DNA of 41,048 nt from Jannaschia aquimarina (GCF_000877395.1 NZ_JYFE01000006.1:1-41048); one strand, 5' to 3'; shown: positions 25,929-34,679, numbered from the stretch's first letter. Numbers and translations: made by a program. Notes: generated from the sequence alone by a model not told the origin.

Positions 25929-26663
25929 TCAGCCGGCTAGGCTGCGACCGATCAGGACCAGCGACGCCACCGTCGCAAGACCCAGAGCCCAGGGCCGGAT
26001 CGACCCCGCATGCAGCCGGGCCGCAAAGGGTCTCACGAGGTGGAACGTCAGCGGCACGAGCGGGATCAAGGTTGCCGCAAAGGCCAGATGCCTCAGCCCG
26101 ACCAACCCGGCGAAGGCCAGGGCACCTATCGAGACGACCATTCCAAAGCCGAAGAACACGTTCTGGGTCGCCGCGGACCGCCGAGCCTCGACGTTGGAAT
26201 AGAGGATCGCCATGGGTGGCGCGCCGATCCCCGTCAGCGTTCCCATGATTCCGGCCACGCTTCCGGCGGCGAAGAGCGTCCGCCTTCGGATCGGCACGCT
26301 GAACCCTGCAAGAGATAAAGCGACAGCAAGCAGAACCAGCAGCCCGACGACCATCGGAAGGGCGGGTGTGCCGACGACGTTCGTCGCGATCCATGCTGCA
26401 AGCACCGCGCCGATAACGCGCCCCGCCATACCCGGAGGCAGGTCCCGCGCATCGACCGCCCGCCAATCGGCTGCCGCCGCCCCGACACCGACGACCACCC
26501 CGACCAGCAAGACCGTGGCCGGAAGCCAGTCCGGCGCCACGAGGGCCAGGATGGGCGCCGCAACCATCCCGAACCCCGCGCCCGTCAGGCGCTGGACCGC
26601 GGCCCCCGTGACCACTGCCAAAGCGCAGATCAGCCAAGCCGCCAATTCCGGCAACAGGGTCAC
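25929..26663 (-). CDS. TauE/SafE-family anion exporter (second copy)
   Basis: A 244-residue membrane protein with roughly eight helices and two Gly-rich repeats: VTGAAVQRLTGAGFGMVAAPILALVAP near the N-terminus and SVAGIMGTLTGIGAPPMAILYSN in the centre, the TauE/SafE hallmark. The second repeat matches the first in the 18667-19425 exporter only loosely, so this is not a recent duplicate. Likely exports sulfite or organosulfonate-derived anions, but the substrate is unknown. It is convergent with the FMN reductase. Confidence 0.82.
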   Translation of the reverse strand: MTLLPELAAWLICALAVVTGAAVQRLTGAGFGMVAAPILALVAPDWLPATVLLVGVVVGVGAAAADWRAVDARDLPPGMAGRVIGAVLAAWIATNVVGTPALPMVVGLLVLLAVALSLAGFSVPIRRRTLFAAGSVAGIMGTLTGIGAPPMAILYSNVEARRSAATQNVFFGFGMVVSIGALAFAGLVGLRHLAFAATLIPLVPLTFHLVRPFAARLHAGSIRPWALGLATVASLVLIGRSLAG

Positions 26664-26805
26664 CGGCCCGCCTTGCGCGCCCGTCCGGCACAGTCAGTGT
26701 CGCATCCCGCCGCCGCCGATCGAGTCACGGCGTCCCCGCCGCTAGGCCCATCGGGCAATCGTCTCATGCCTCGACTTCTCCGACTTCCGGCAGCAGAACA
26801 GTGTC

Positions 26806-27582
26806 ATGGAGCCTACGCCGACCATCGTCGTCAAGGACAGTATGGATCCGGCGCGAGCCATGGCGCTCGCAGCCACTTTGGGCAGGCCTACACCGTCCGT
26901 CCTGCCTCGCTTCTGGCACCATCTTCACTTCTGGGAAGCGAGACCGAGCTCCGAGCTTGGCCGGGATGGGCATCCCCGGCAGGGATTGGGTGTGATCCCG
27001 CAAACGGAGTTCCCGCGCAGGATGTGGGCGGGCGGCGCGTTGGAATGGCACCGTGATCTGGTCTTCGGAGAACCGGCCGAGCGCCGAAGCCGACTGGTCG
27101 CCCACGATCGCAAGCATGGCCGCACGGGCCCGTTCGACCTCGTCCGGCTGGAGCACGAGGTGCATCAGCGCGGCGACCTCTGCGTGGTGGAGCGCCAGGA
27201 TCTCGTCTACCGGCCCAATGTCGGCGACAAGCCCGAGGATAGCGGAAAACCCGCGCCTCCCGCTCCGGAAGGAGACGTCGTCGGCACCGTTCCCACCGAT
27301 CCCGTCACGCTGTTTCGCTTCTCGGCCCTTACCCTCAACAGCCATCGGATCCACTACGACGCCGCCTATGCGCGCGATGTCGAAGGGCATCGCGGGATCG
27401 TGGTCCACGGCCCCTTGCTGGCCGAGGCCTTGATCCATGCCGCCGGAGCGCCGCACCGTTTCAGCTATCGGGCGACCTCTCCACTCTTCGCGGCGGAGAC
27501 GGGCGAAGTGATGAGATACGAGGCGGACTTCTGGATCCGGGGACCCGATGGGCGTCTCTGCATGGAGGGGCGGATCGGGTGA
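26806..27582 (+). CDS. FAS1-like/MaoC-family acyl-CoA hydratase, possibly mesaconyl-C4-CoA type
   Basis: A 258-residue double-hotdog protein. The first half, DPARAMALAATLGRPTP, HHLHFWEA, MWAGGALEWHRDLVFGEP, is of the HTD2/Meh type. The second half has VTLFRFSALTLNSHRIHYDAAYARDVEGHRGIVVHGPL, the hotdog hydratase catalytic loop (NSHRIHYD with H and D). Family members hydrate mesaconyl-C4-CoA or related unsaturated acyl-CoA. ATG 26806 is the first possible start after a TAG at 26743, yet the codons just before it (LDFSDFRQQNSV) look coding and no ribosome-binding site is seen. The N-terminus is therefore uncertain, possibly longer or frameshifted. Confidence 0.75.
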   Translation: MEPTPTIVVKDSMDPARAMALAATLGRPTPSVLPRFWHHLHFWEARPSSELGRDGHPRQGLGVIPQTEFPRRMWAGGALEWHRDLVFGEPAERRSRLVAHDRKHGRTGPFDLVRLEHEVHQRGDLCVVERQDLVYRPNVGDKPEDSGKPAPPAPEGDVVGTVPTDPVTLFRFSALTLNSHRIHYDAAYARDVEGHRGIVVHGPLLAEALIHAAGAPHRFSYRATSPLFAAETGEVMRYEADFWIRGPDGRLCMEGRIG

Positions 27583-27643
27583 TACGCCGGGGGCTTTCCC
27601 CTGCGTCCACGCCGGACTAACCCTGACTCGAAGGAGATCCCGG

Positions 27644-29413
27644 ATGTTCCAGCGCTTCGACGTGACCACCCGCCCCGACGCGGCAGCGCCCCGCGTGGCA
27701 CGATTGCGAGAGTGGATGGAGCGCGAGGGACTCGACGCCTTTCTCGTGCCCCGTGCGGATCGCTTTCAGGGTGAATACGTCGCGCCCTCCGATGAACGTC
27801 TGGCCTGGATCAGCGGTTTTACCGGATCGGCTGGCTTCGCTGCGATCCTTCGCGAACGCGCGGCCATCTTCACCGACGGCCGCTACACCCTGCAGGTCGC
27901 CGCGCAGACAGATCCGGCAACCTTCGAGACCGTCTCCTGGCCCGCCACCAAATTGGCGGACTGGCTGACCGAAGCGATGCCGAATGGTGGCCGCGTGGGG
28001 TTCGATCCGTGGTTGCACACGGTCACGGAGATCGAGGGCCTCTCCAAGACGGATGGCCTCGAAGCCGTAGAATGCGACAACGGCGTGGATGCGATCTGGA
28101 CCGATCGCCCCCCCGCCCCGGCAGAGCCGATGGTTGTCTACCCGCGAGAGCTTGCCGGCCGGGCCCATTCCGAGAAGCGGGCGGAGATCGCCGAGAAACT
28201 GGACGGTGCGGATGCCTTTCTGACGACGCAGCCGGATGCCGTATGCTGGCTTCTGAATATCCGGGGCGCGGACATTCCCCGGACGCCGGTCGCCCATGCG
28301 ATGGCACTTCTCCATTCCGATGCGACAGTCGATCTGATCTGCCATCCGGGTCAGGCCGAGACGGTCGCAGACCACCTCGGTCCGGACGTGAGGGTCGTCG
28401 CACCCGACAGGTTGGCGGACCTTCTCTCGGACCTCGGCCCGACCGGGATCGACCCGGCAACATGTCCGCAAGCGATCCACACCCTTCTGCAGGATCCCGT
28501 CAGGATGGACGACCCGATCGCATTACCGAAGGCGCGGAAATCGCCCGCCGAGATCGCGGCCACGCGCGAAGCCCATCTACGCGACGCAACGGCCATGGTC
28601 CGCTTTCTGCGATGGATCGACGAGGAACGGCCGCATGACGCAACCGAGATCGATGTCGTCACGGCGCTAGAGGGCTTTAGGCGGGCGACGAACATGCTCC
28701 GGGATATCTCGTTCGAGACCATCGCGGGCGCCGGTCCGAATGGCGCGATCGTGCATTACCGCGTCACCACAGAGACGAACCGGCCGCTCGGTCAGGACAC
28801 CCTGTTGCTCATCGACTCGGGCGGCCAGTACGAGGACGGCACCACCGACATCACGCGCACCATCCCGATCGGGGCACCGCCTGAAGGTGCGGTCGCGGAT
28901 TTCACGCGCGTGCTTCAGGGCATGATCGCCATTTCCCACACCCGCTTCCCCAAGGGGGTCGCTGGCGCGCATCTCGATGCTCTCGCGAGGGCGCCGCTCT
29001 GGGCCGAGCACAAGGACTACGACCATGGCACCGGCCACGGGGTCGGCGTCTATCTGGGCGTCCATGAGGGACCGGCGCGCATCAGCCGGCTGTCGAACAT
29101 ACCGCTGGAGCCCGGCATGATCCTGTCGAACGAGCCGGGCTATTACCGGACCGGCGCATACGGCATCCGGATCGAGAACCTCATCGTGGTGGAGCAGGCG
29201 GAGCCTCTTCCAGGCGGCGATGCGCGGGAGATGTTCGCCTTCTCGACCCTCACCTGGGTCCCCATTGACCGGCGCCTCATCGACACCTCGATCCTGTCGC
29301 CGGCCGAGCGGACATGGCTCGACGACTACCACGCCACCGTTCTAGAGCGTGTCGGCCCGCGCCTCGACGGTGAGGATCTGCGCTGGCTGAAGGCCGCCTG
29401 CGCCCCGCTTTGA
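27644..29413 (+). CDS. M24 aminopeptidase P family metallopeptidase
   Basis: A 589-residue Xaa-Pro aminopeptidase of the long form. Two creatinase-like N-terminal domains (WISGFTGSAGFAAILRERAAIFTDGRYTLQ) precede the pita-bread peptidase. Metal ligands are D391 and D402 in DSGGQYEDGTTDIT, then His in GTGHGVGVYLGVHEGP, Glu in SNEPGYY and Glu in RIENLIVVE. It should remove N-terminal residues before proline. AAGGAG stands 7 nt before ATG 27644. The stop overlaps the next gene's TTG start. Confidence 0.93.
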   Translation: MFQRFDVTTRPDAAAPRVARLREWMEREGLDAFLVPRADRFQGEYVAPSDERLAWISGFTGSAGFAAILRERAAIFTDGRYTLQVAAQTDPATFETVSWPATKLADWLTEAMPNGGRVGFDPWLHTVTEIEGLSKTDGLEAVECDNGVDAIWTDRPPAPAEPMVVYPRELAGRAHSEKRAEIAEKLDGADAFLTTQPDAVCWLLNIRGADIPRTPVAHAMALLHSDATVDLICHPGQAETVADHLGPDVRVVAPDRLADLLSDLGPTGIDPATCPQAIHTLLQDPVRMDDPIALPKARKSPAEIAATREAHLRDATAMVRFLRWIDEERPHDATEIDVVTALEGFRRATNMLRDISFETIAGAGPNGAIVHYRVTTETNRPLGQDTLLLIDSGGQYEDGTTDITRTIPIGAPPEGAVADFTRVLQGMIAISHTRFPKGVAGAHLDALARAPLWAEHKDYDHGTGHGVGVYLGVHEGPARISRLSNIPLEPGMILSNEPGYYRTGAYGIRIENLIVVEQAEPLPGGDAREMFAFSTLTWVPIDRRLIDTSILSPAERTWLDDYHATVLERVGPRLDGEDLRWLKAACAPL

Positions 29414-30387
29414 AGCGCGGAGTCGCCCTTGCCGCGCTTTGTGCCGTCCTTGCGGTCACAGCGTCGTTCCTCTGGCTCCGAAGCGAGCTTGATGGTCTGA
29501 GGTATGTCCCCGTCGACAAGGAAAACGGGATCGACGCCGCGAATATCCTCGACAGCTACTGGGACGGTCAGTTCATGGAATGGCAGAATCGGGTGATGCC
29601 GGGCGCGTCGCCGGACAAGATGGAGGTTCTGCGCGCCATTTATTTCCCCGGCCTCGACATTCCGCAAAAGGCGTTGGGTCGGCTTGAGAAGGCCGAGATC
29701 AACGCCTGCGGCGCCGATCTCACCGCCCCCGATCAGGGGTGCCACACGCTCTTGCGACTTGCCATCGAACGGTTCCGTTTCGATATGTCGACGGCCCTGC
29801 TCGATGCGGGTGCGGACCCATTGTTCAATGACGGCGTCGAAATGGCCCGCCTGCTCGCCGTTCAGTCTCATGGGGACTGCGCCGCGGAACCCTGCTTCCG
29901 GCTGGTCAACGATCTGCTTCTGCGGTGGCTGGAGGCGGGTGGCCGCGACTTGCTTCGAAGCGATGCCGGCCCCACGAGCGATCTCAGGCCGCTGATGCTC
30001 TATCTCCGGCCCGAGAACGCGAACGCCGCACGTCTGTTGCTGGAGGCCGGCGCGGACCCATGGGCGGTCCGAAGCGGCGCTGGAGACAAGCCGCGGACCT
30101 ATGTGTCCGTCGGCACCGGATGGGACGGACGCGTTCTGCACGATCTGCTGGATGACGGATTGATCGGCCCCGCCCCACCCGCACGGGTGCACGACGCCTA
30201 TGCGAGGCTCGACGATCATCTCGCCAAGCTGCTTGCCGAGCCGATCGGTGAAACGACAGGCTGCCGCATCTGGCAGATCCTGGCGCTCTACGACCGGATG
30301 GAGCGCGCGACGGGTGTCGCGCCGCCCGCGTCTCCGCCCGATCTCGACGCGGCCATACCTGCAGACCAGCGCCGTTTTTGCGACTGA
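29410..30387 (+). CDS. Ankyrin-repeat-like secreted or membrane-anchored protein
   Basis: A 325-residue protein. An N-terminal hydrophobic helix (residues 4-23) suggests export or anchoring. Two ankyrin-like segments, LLRLAIERFRFDMSTALLDAGADP and ENANAARLLLEAGADPW, show the LLxAGADP consensus, separated by a less regular stretch with several Cys pairs (NACGAD, QGCH, GDCAAEPC). The start is TTG (29410) overlapping the M24 stop as TTGA. No nearer ATG is available. It is probably translated by coupling to the peptidase. Binding partner unknown. Confidence 0.72.
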   Translation: MKRGVALAALCAVLAVTASFLWLRSELDGLRYVPVDKENGIDAANILDSYWDGQFMEWQNRVMPGASPDKMEVLRAIYFPGLDIPQKALGRLEKAEINACGADLTAPDQGCHTLLRLAIERFRFDMSTALLDAGADPLFNDGVEMARLLAVQSHGDCAAEPCFRLVNDLLLRWLEAGGRDLLRSDAGPTSDLRPLMLYLRPENANAARLLLEAGADPWAVRSGAGDKPRTYVSVGTGWDGRVLHDLLDDGLIGPAPPARVHDAYARLDDHLAKLLAEPIGETTGCRIWQILALYDRMERATGVAPPASPPDLDAAIPADQRRFCD

Positions 30388-30393
30388 CACGCG

Positions 30394-30422
30394 TTGCCCC
30401 GTGGCTGCGTCCGCCCTATCGT
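30394..30422 (+). promoter_or_regulatory. Predicted promoter of the DUF427 gene
   Basis: TTGCCC (30394-30399), a 17-nt spacer, TATCGT (30417-30422). The start near 30429 leaves a short leader with the purine-rich GAGGGAGA before the ATG at 30446. Confidence 0.52.
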
Positions 30423-30445
30423 CCCGACGAGAGGGAGACCCATAG

Positions 30446-30787
30446 ATGCCGAATATTGAAATCACGCCCGCCAAGGGCGTCTGGACGGTTCGCACTGCCG
30501 ACGGTGTGCTGGTCGAGAGCCGCGCCGCTTTGGAACTGCACGAGGACGGCTTGCCGCCCGTCATCTACTTTCCCCGCTCCGACGTCGCGATGGCGCTTCT
30601 TGAGAAGTCGGACACGACGTCCCGATGCCCCCACAAGGGTGACGCCGGCTACTTCCACTATATCGGCCAGTCCGAGCGGATCGACGACGTCGCCTGGAGC
30701 TACGAGGCGCCCGACAAGGAAGCGGCGAAACCCATTGCCGGGTATCTCGCCTTCTATGGATCCAAGGTGACGGTCGAGCAGCTCTGA
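30446..30787 (+). CDS. DUF427-family protein
   Basis: A 113-residue small beta protein. VWTVRTADGVLVESRAALELHEDGLPPVIYFPRSDV and TSRCPHKGDAGYFHY are the DUF427 hallmarks, including the CPHKG loop. Function is unknown; structures of relatives show a barrel-like fold. It has its own predicted promoter and is convergent with yqeY across 16 nt. Confidence 0.9.
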   Translation: MPNIEITPAKGVWTVRTADGVLVESRAALELHEDGLPPVIYFPRSDVAMALLEKSDTTSRCPHKGDAGYFHYIGQSERIDDVAWSYEAPDKEAAKPIAGYLAFYGSKVTVEQL

Positions 30788-30803
30788 CCGTACCGAAACC
30801 GGA

Positions 30804-31256
30804 TCAGGCGAGGCGCGCCTTCACGGCCGCGCCCGCCGCGCCGAAATCCATCTGACCGGAGTGGCGAGACTTCAGGATCCCCATGACGGCGCCCATGTCC
30901 CGCAAGCTCGATGCGTTCGTCTCGGCGATTGCGGCATCGATGGCTGCTTTCGCCTCTTCTTCGCTCAGTTGCCGAGGAAGGAATTCCTCGATGACCGCGA
31001 TCTCTTCGCGCTCCTTGTCGGCGAGCTCCAGGCGGCCGCCTTCCTCGTAGGCGCGCGCCGATTCCTGACGCTGCTTGACCATCTTGGCCAGGATCGCGGT
31101 CGCCTCCGCATCGCCGACCTCACGGCCTTCGGCGCGGAGCGCGATGTCCTGATCCTTGAGCGCCGCGTTGATCAGCCGGAGCGTGCCCAGACGCGTCGCG
31201 TCCTTGTCGCGCATGGCCTGTTTCAGGCCGGTGTTCAGACGGTCTCTCAGCTGCAT
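30804..31256 (-). CDS. GatB/YqeY-domain protein
   Basis: A 150-residue helical protein. MQLRDRLNTGLKQAMRDKDATRLGTLRLINAALKD and EEFLPRQLSEEEAKAAIDAAIAE, and a final GQMDFGAAGAAVKARL, match YqeY, whose C-terminal region resembles the tail domain of the amidotransferase GatB. It is proposed to bind tRNA but the role is not settled. ATG 31256 opens the conserved domain; the longer upstream frame lies in the carA control region and was rejected. Divergent from carA. Confidence 0.92.
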   Translation of the reverse strand: MQLRDRLNTGLKQAMRDKDATRLGTLRLINAALKDQDIALRAEGREVGDAEATAILAKMVKQRQESARAYEEGGRLELADKEREEIAVIEEFLPRQLSEEEAKAAIDAAIAETNASSLRDMGAVMGILKSRHSGQMDFGAAGAAVKARLA

Positions 31257-31320
31257 TGCGTCTTCCCCCGCGTTGGCTGCGAACGGGGCAGATAGCCCGG
31301 CCAGGCTACCGGGGCAACGC

Positions 31321-31349
31321 TTGACGCGGCATCCGCCGGGGGCTACCCG
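31321..31349 (+). promoter_or_regulatory. Candidate carA promoter
   Basis: TTGACG (31321-31326), 17 nt, TACCCG (31344-31349). The -35 is consensus-like, the -10 is poor. The start near 31356 would give a 30-nt leader with CGGAG before the ATG at 31386. No Trp-type attenuator or terminator is visible in it. Confidence 0.38.
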
Positions 31350-31385
31350 CAGGCCGTTTGCCGCGACCCGCCCCGGAGCCCTGCC

Positions 31386-32540
31386 ATGACCGATCGCCCG
31401 ACTGCCTGTCTCGCCCTCGCTGACGGAACGATCTTTCTCGGGCGCGGGTTCGGCGCCACCGGAGAGGCCGTGGCCGAGTTGTGCTTCAACACCGCGATGA
31501 CGGGCTATCAGGAGATCATGACCGATCCGTCCTATGCCGGACAGGTCGTGACCTTCACGTTCCCCCATGTCGGCAATGTCGGCGTGACCCCCGAAGACGA
31601 CGAGGCAGCCGAACCGGTCGCGGCCGGGATCGTCGTGAAATGGGACCCGACCGAGCCTTCGAACTGGCGCGCGACACGGGATCTGGACGGCTGGCTCGCC
31701 TCACGCGGACGGATCGGGATCGGCGGTGTCGATACGCGGCGCCTGACCCGCGCGATCCGCCAGCAGGGCGCGCCCCATGTCGCGCTCGCTCATGATCCCC
31801 ACGGCGATTTCGACATCGAGGCGCTCGTAGCCAAGGCCCGCGCATTCGAAGGTCTTGTCGGTATGGATCTCGCGCGCGACGTCACGACGGCGCAGTCCTA
31901 CCGCTGGTCCGAAACGAAGTGGGCCTGGCCGGACGGCTACGGCAGCCAGGATACCCACAAATACAAGGTCGTCGCGCTCGATTACGGGGCCAAGCGCAAT
32001 ATCCTGCGCAGCCTGGCCCATGTGGGATGCGACGTCACCGTGCTGCCGGCCACCGCGACCGCCGATGACATCCGCGCATTGGGTCCGGATGGCGTCTTCC
32101 TGTCCAACGGTCCGGGCGACCCCGCTGCGACCGGCGAATACGCCGTGCCCGTGATCCGTGAAATGGTCGAGGACGGCCTTCCGGTCTTCGGGATCTGCCT
32201 CGGGCATCAGATGCTGGCGATGGCCTTGGGCGCACAGACGATCAAGATGAACCACGGCCATCACGGCGCGAACCACCCGGTCAAGCGCAGCCGCGACGGC
32301 AAGGTCGAGATCACCTCGATGAACCATGGCTTCACCGTCGATAGCCAGACGCTGCCGGACGGTGTCGAGGAGACCCATATCTCTCTGTTCGATGGCTCGA
32401 ATTGCGGAATACGGTTGTCCGGCAAACCGGTCTTCAGCGTCCAGTACCACCCCGAGGCGAGCCCGGGGCCTCACGACAGCGCCTACCTCTTCGATGACTT
32501 TGCGGCCGCAATGGACGAACGGAAGCGCGACGCTCCGTAA
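31386..32540 (+). CDS. carA: Carbamoyl-phosphate synthase small (glutaminase) subunit
   Basis: A 384-residue CarA. The N-terminal domain (LALADGTIFLGRGFGATGEAVAELCFNTAMTGYQEIMTDPSYAGQ) is followed by a class I glutamine amidotransferase with nucleophile C271 in FGICLGHQ and the His-Pro-Glu in VQYHPEASPGPHDS. It hydrolyses glutamine and channels ammonia to CarB for pyrimidine and arginine synthesis. carB is not in the window. Its end (KRDAP) lies 3 nt before the CtrA box of the next gene. Confidence 0.97.
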   Translation: MTDRPTACLALADGTIFLGRGFGATGEAVAELCFNTAMTGYQEIMTDPSYAGQVVTFTFPHVGNVGVTPEDDEAAEPVAAGIVVKWDPTEPSNWRATRDLDGWLASRGRIGIGGVDTRRLTRAIRQQGAPHVALAHDPHGDFDIEALVAKARAFEGLVGMDLARDVTTAQSYRWSETKWAWPDGYGSQDTHKYKVVALDYGAKRNILRSLAHVGCDVTVLPATATADDIRALGPDGVFLSNGPGDPAATGEYAVPVIREMVEDGLPVFGICLGHQMLAMALGAQTIKMNHGHHGANHPVKRSRDGKVEITSMNHGFTVDSQTLPDGVEETHISLFDGSNCGIRLSGKPVFSVQYHPEASPGPHDSAYLFDDFAAAMDERKRDAP

Positions 32541-32543
32541 CGT

Positions 32544-32559
32544 TTAACCAACTGTTAAC
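32544..32559 (+). promoter_or_regulatory. Canonical CtrA-binding box upstream of the glycosyltransferase
   Basis: TTAA (32544-32547), seven bases (CCAACTG), TTAAC (32555-32559): the full CtrA consensus TTAA-N7-TTAAC, 44 nt before the GTG start. CtrA is the cell-cycle and motility regulator of alphaproteobacteria; in Rhodobacterales it controls motility, gene-transfer-agent and c-di-GMP genes. The position fits binding at a -35 element. Confidence 0.68.
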
Positions 32560-32576
32560 TCTCGGGAGCGAAAAAG

Positions 32577-32592
32577 CGGCAAGATTTTGCCG
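32577..32592. promoter_or_regulatory. Small dyad in the glycosyltransferase leader
   Basis: CGGCAA, loop GATT, TTGCCG: a perfect 6-bp stem 11 nt before the GTG start. It could be the end of carA transcripts (no T-run follows), an operator, or a structure controlling translation of the GTG-started gene. Confidence 0.45.
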
Positions 32593-32603
32593 ATAGGTCT
32601 CCC

Positions 32604-34616
32604 GTGCCGCCACCGCAAACCAGCCAAGCCGTCCCGCTAGACGCTTATGCCGTCCCGCCCCCGCAGCCGGCGGCGCCGGAACCGTCGGGCCGCGGCCGGG
32701 TCGTCCGGTTTCCGGACCGGGTTCGTGTCCCAAGCACTGCGCCACTCTTCCAAAGGGCCAAGCGCATCAGGCGCAGGCTTCGCCTTGGCGACCTGCTGCT
32801 CGATGCCGGTCACATAGATCAGGCGGCACTGACGCGCGCTCTCATGCTTGCGCGGGAACAGGGCGCGCGATTGGGCGAGATCCTTCGCTCGGAGGGGATG
32901 GTCGAGGGACGCGATCTGGATCGCGCGCTGGCCAGACAGGCCGGTCTCGGCCATATCGACCGCCTCCCGCCGCCCGATGCCGCCTCGCTTGCCGTCGCCA
33001 GAAAGCTGCCGCTCGAAATCGCCCTTCGACATCGCGCGGTGCCGATCCGATCGGCGGCCTGCACCCCGGTCATTGCGACCCCCTTTCCAGAGCGCGCGCA
33101 GATCCTGCGCACGGAGCTTCCGCGCGATCTGTCCGATGCACCGATCGTCGCTGCTTCGGCACAGCTGGTCGATGCCCGGATCAGCGAAGCGCACGGGGCC
33201 GCGCTGGCACGGCAAGCCGAATGCCGTGCGCCGAGGCGCGAAAGCTGCCGGGACTGGCGCGGGCAATCCGTCGGTATCTGGATCTCCGCCGCTCTCATCG
33301 CCCTCCTGTCCTGTGCGTTGACTTGGCCGCGCGCAACGCTGGCCGCGCTCATGGGTGTCGCCCTTCTGGCGATGCTCGGCAATCTTGGGCTTCGCGCCGC
33401 GGCGATCAGAGCTTTGCGTTCCGGGCGGCATCCCGGTTTTCGATCCGTCCGGTCGGACCGTTTGCCGGATGAGCGACTGCCGAGGATTTCCATCCTGATC
33501 CCCCTGCACGACGAGCCAGAAATCGCCCCCGCCCTGATCCGGCGGATGGAGCGGCTCGACTATCCCCGCAGCCGCCTTGAGATCCTCCTCGTCGTGGAAG
33601 AGAACGACGAGGCGACCCGCACGGCGCTCGCGGATGCCACGCTTCCGGCATGGATGAGGGTGATCCCGGTCCCGGAGGGTCAGCCGCACACCAAGCCGCG
33701 TGCCATGAACTATGCCCTGAACTTTGCCACCGGCGACGTGATCGGGGTCTACGATGCGGAGGACGCGCCAAGCACGGACCAGTTGAGAAAGGTCGCGACC
33801 CGCTTCGTGCATGGCGGCGAGCGGCTGGCCTGCCTCCAGGGCCGCCTCGACTACTACAACGCGACGCGCAACTGGATGGCACGCGGTTTCACCATCGAAT
33901 ATGCCGCCTGGTTCCGACTGCTCCTTCCGGGGATTGCCCGGATGGGCCTGGTTGTCCCCCTTGGCGGAACCACCGTCTTCTTCCGCCGGAACGCCCTCGA
34001 AGAAGTCGGCGCCTGGGATGCCCACAACGTCACAGAAGACGCAGATCTCGGCGTGCGCCTGACGCGGCGCGGCTGGCGGACCGAGGTGATCGACGTGACA
34101 ACGCTGGAGGAGGCGAATGCCGCCCCCCTGCCCTGGATCAATCAGCGCTCCCGCTGGATGAAGGGGTATCTCATGACCTGGGCCGTCCATTCCGCCCGCC
34201 CCCTCCATCTCTGGAGGGATCTCGGCCCACGGCGTTTCTGGTTCTTCCACCTCCACTTCCTGTCCGCCGTGCTGAACGCCCTTCTGATGCCGTTGGCCTG
34301 GACCTTGGTCGTCATCCCCTTCGGCCTGCCGCATCCGGCCGTCGACGGCATGCCGGTCTGGGTGTCCTATGGCCTGGGCGTGGGGCTTCCTCTGCTGACG
34401 GTCGCGAATTGGGGGATGGCGGCCTATGCCTGCCGTGCGCCCCATCATCGCCATCTCAGACGGTCCATCCCGCTCCTTGAACCCTATTTCGCACTAGCCT
34501 CTCTGGCCGTCCTGAAGGCCGTGGCCGAACTGGTTCTGAAGCCGTTTCACTGGGACAAGACGGCGCACGGGGTGTTCGGTGGCGCGGGGCTGGACGAGGC
34601 GGCCCCGGAGCGGTAG
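32604..34616 (+). CDS. Family 2 glycosyltransferase with N-terminal c-di-GMP-type MshEN domain
   Basis: A 670-residue membrane enzyme started by GTG. Residues 60-112 contain two 24-residue MshEN motifs: RLGDLLLDAGHIDQAALTRA... and RLGEILRSEGMVEGRDLDRA..., separated by exactly five residues, the layout of c-di-GMP-binding MshEN domains. Then come two helices (about 224-265) and a GT2 domain: ISILIPLHDEP, EENDEAT, DAED (384-387), TED (478-480) and QRSRW (514-518), as in processive beta-glycan synthases, with C-terminal helices. The order recalls E. coli NfrB, in which MshEN lies at the other end. Predicted product: a surface polysaccharide made on a c-di-GMP signal. The nearest upstream signal is the CtrA box. 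Confidence 0.85.
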   Translation: MPPPQTSQAVPLDAYAVPPPQPAAPEPSGRGRVVRFPDRVRVPSTAPLFQRAKRIRRRLRLGDLLLDAGHIDQAALTRALMLAREQGARLGEILRSEGMVEGRDLDRALARQAGLGHIDRLPPPDAASLAVARKLPLEIALRHRAVPIRSAACTPVIATPFPERAQILRTELPRDLSDAPIVAASAQLVDARISEAHGAALARQAECRAPRRESCRDWRGQSVGIWISAALIALLSCALTWPRATLAALMGVALLAMLGNLGLRAAAIRALRSGRHPGFRSVRSDRLPDERLPRISILIPLHDEPEIAPALIRRMERLDYPRSRLEILLVVEENDEATRTALADATLPAWMRVIPVPEGQPHTKPRAMNYALNFATGDVIGVYDAEDAPSTDQLRKVATRFVHGGERLACLQGRLDYYNATRNWMARGFTIEYAAWFRLLLPGIARMGLVVPLGGTTVFFRRNALEEVGAWDAHNVTEDADLGVRLTRRGWRTEVIDVTTLEEANAAPLPWINQRSRWMKGYLMTWAVHSARPLHLWRDLGPRRFWFFHLHFLSAVLNALLMPLAWTLVVIPFGLPHPAVDGMPVWVSYGLGVGLPLLTVANWGMAAYACRAPHHRHLRRSIPLLEPYFALASLAVLKAVAELVLKPFHWDKTAHGVFGGAGLDEAAPER

Positions 34617-34623
34617 GAGGCGC

Positions 34624-34642
34624 GGCCCCGTTTGGCGGGGCC
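34624..34642 (+). terminator. Hairpin after the glycosyltransferase gene
   Basis: GGCCCCG, loop TTTGG, CGGGGCC: a perfect 7-bp GC stem 8 nt after the stop, followed by ATGTCTCC with no strong T-run. It probably ends the glycosyltransferase transcript, or forms the leader of the transporter gene that starts 38 nt later. No preQ1-type riboswitch was recognised here. Confidence 0.55.
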
Positions 34643-34679
34643 ATGTCTCCGACCACCATGCCAAAACGGGTGCAAACCA

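Noticed and set aside
26764-27669. A 301-codon minus-strand frame opposite the hydratase gene
   Set aside because: The plus strand encodes a recognisable hotdog hydratase. The minus frame has no motifs and is another high-GC shadow.
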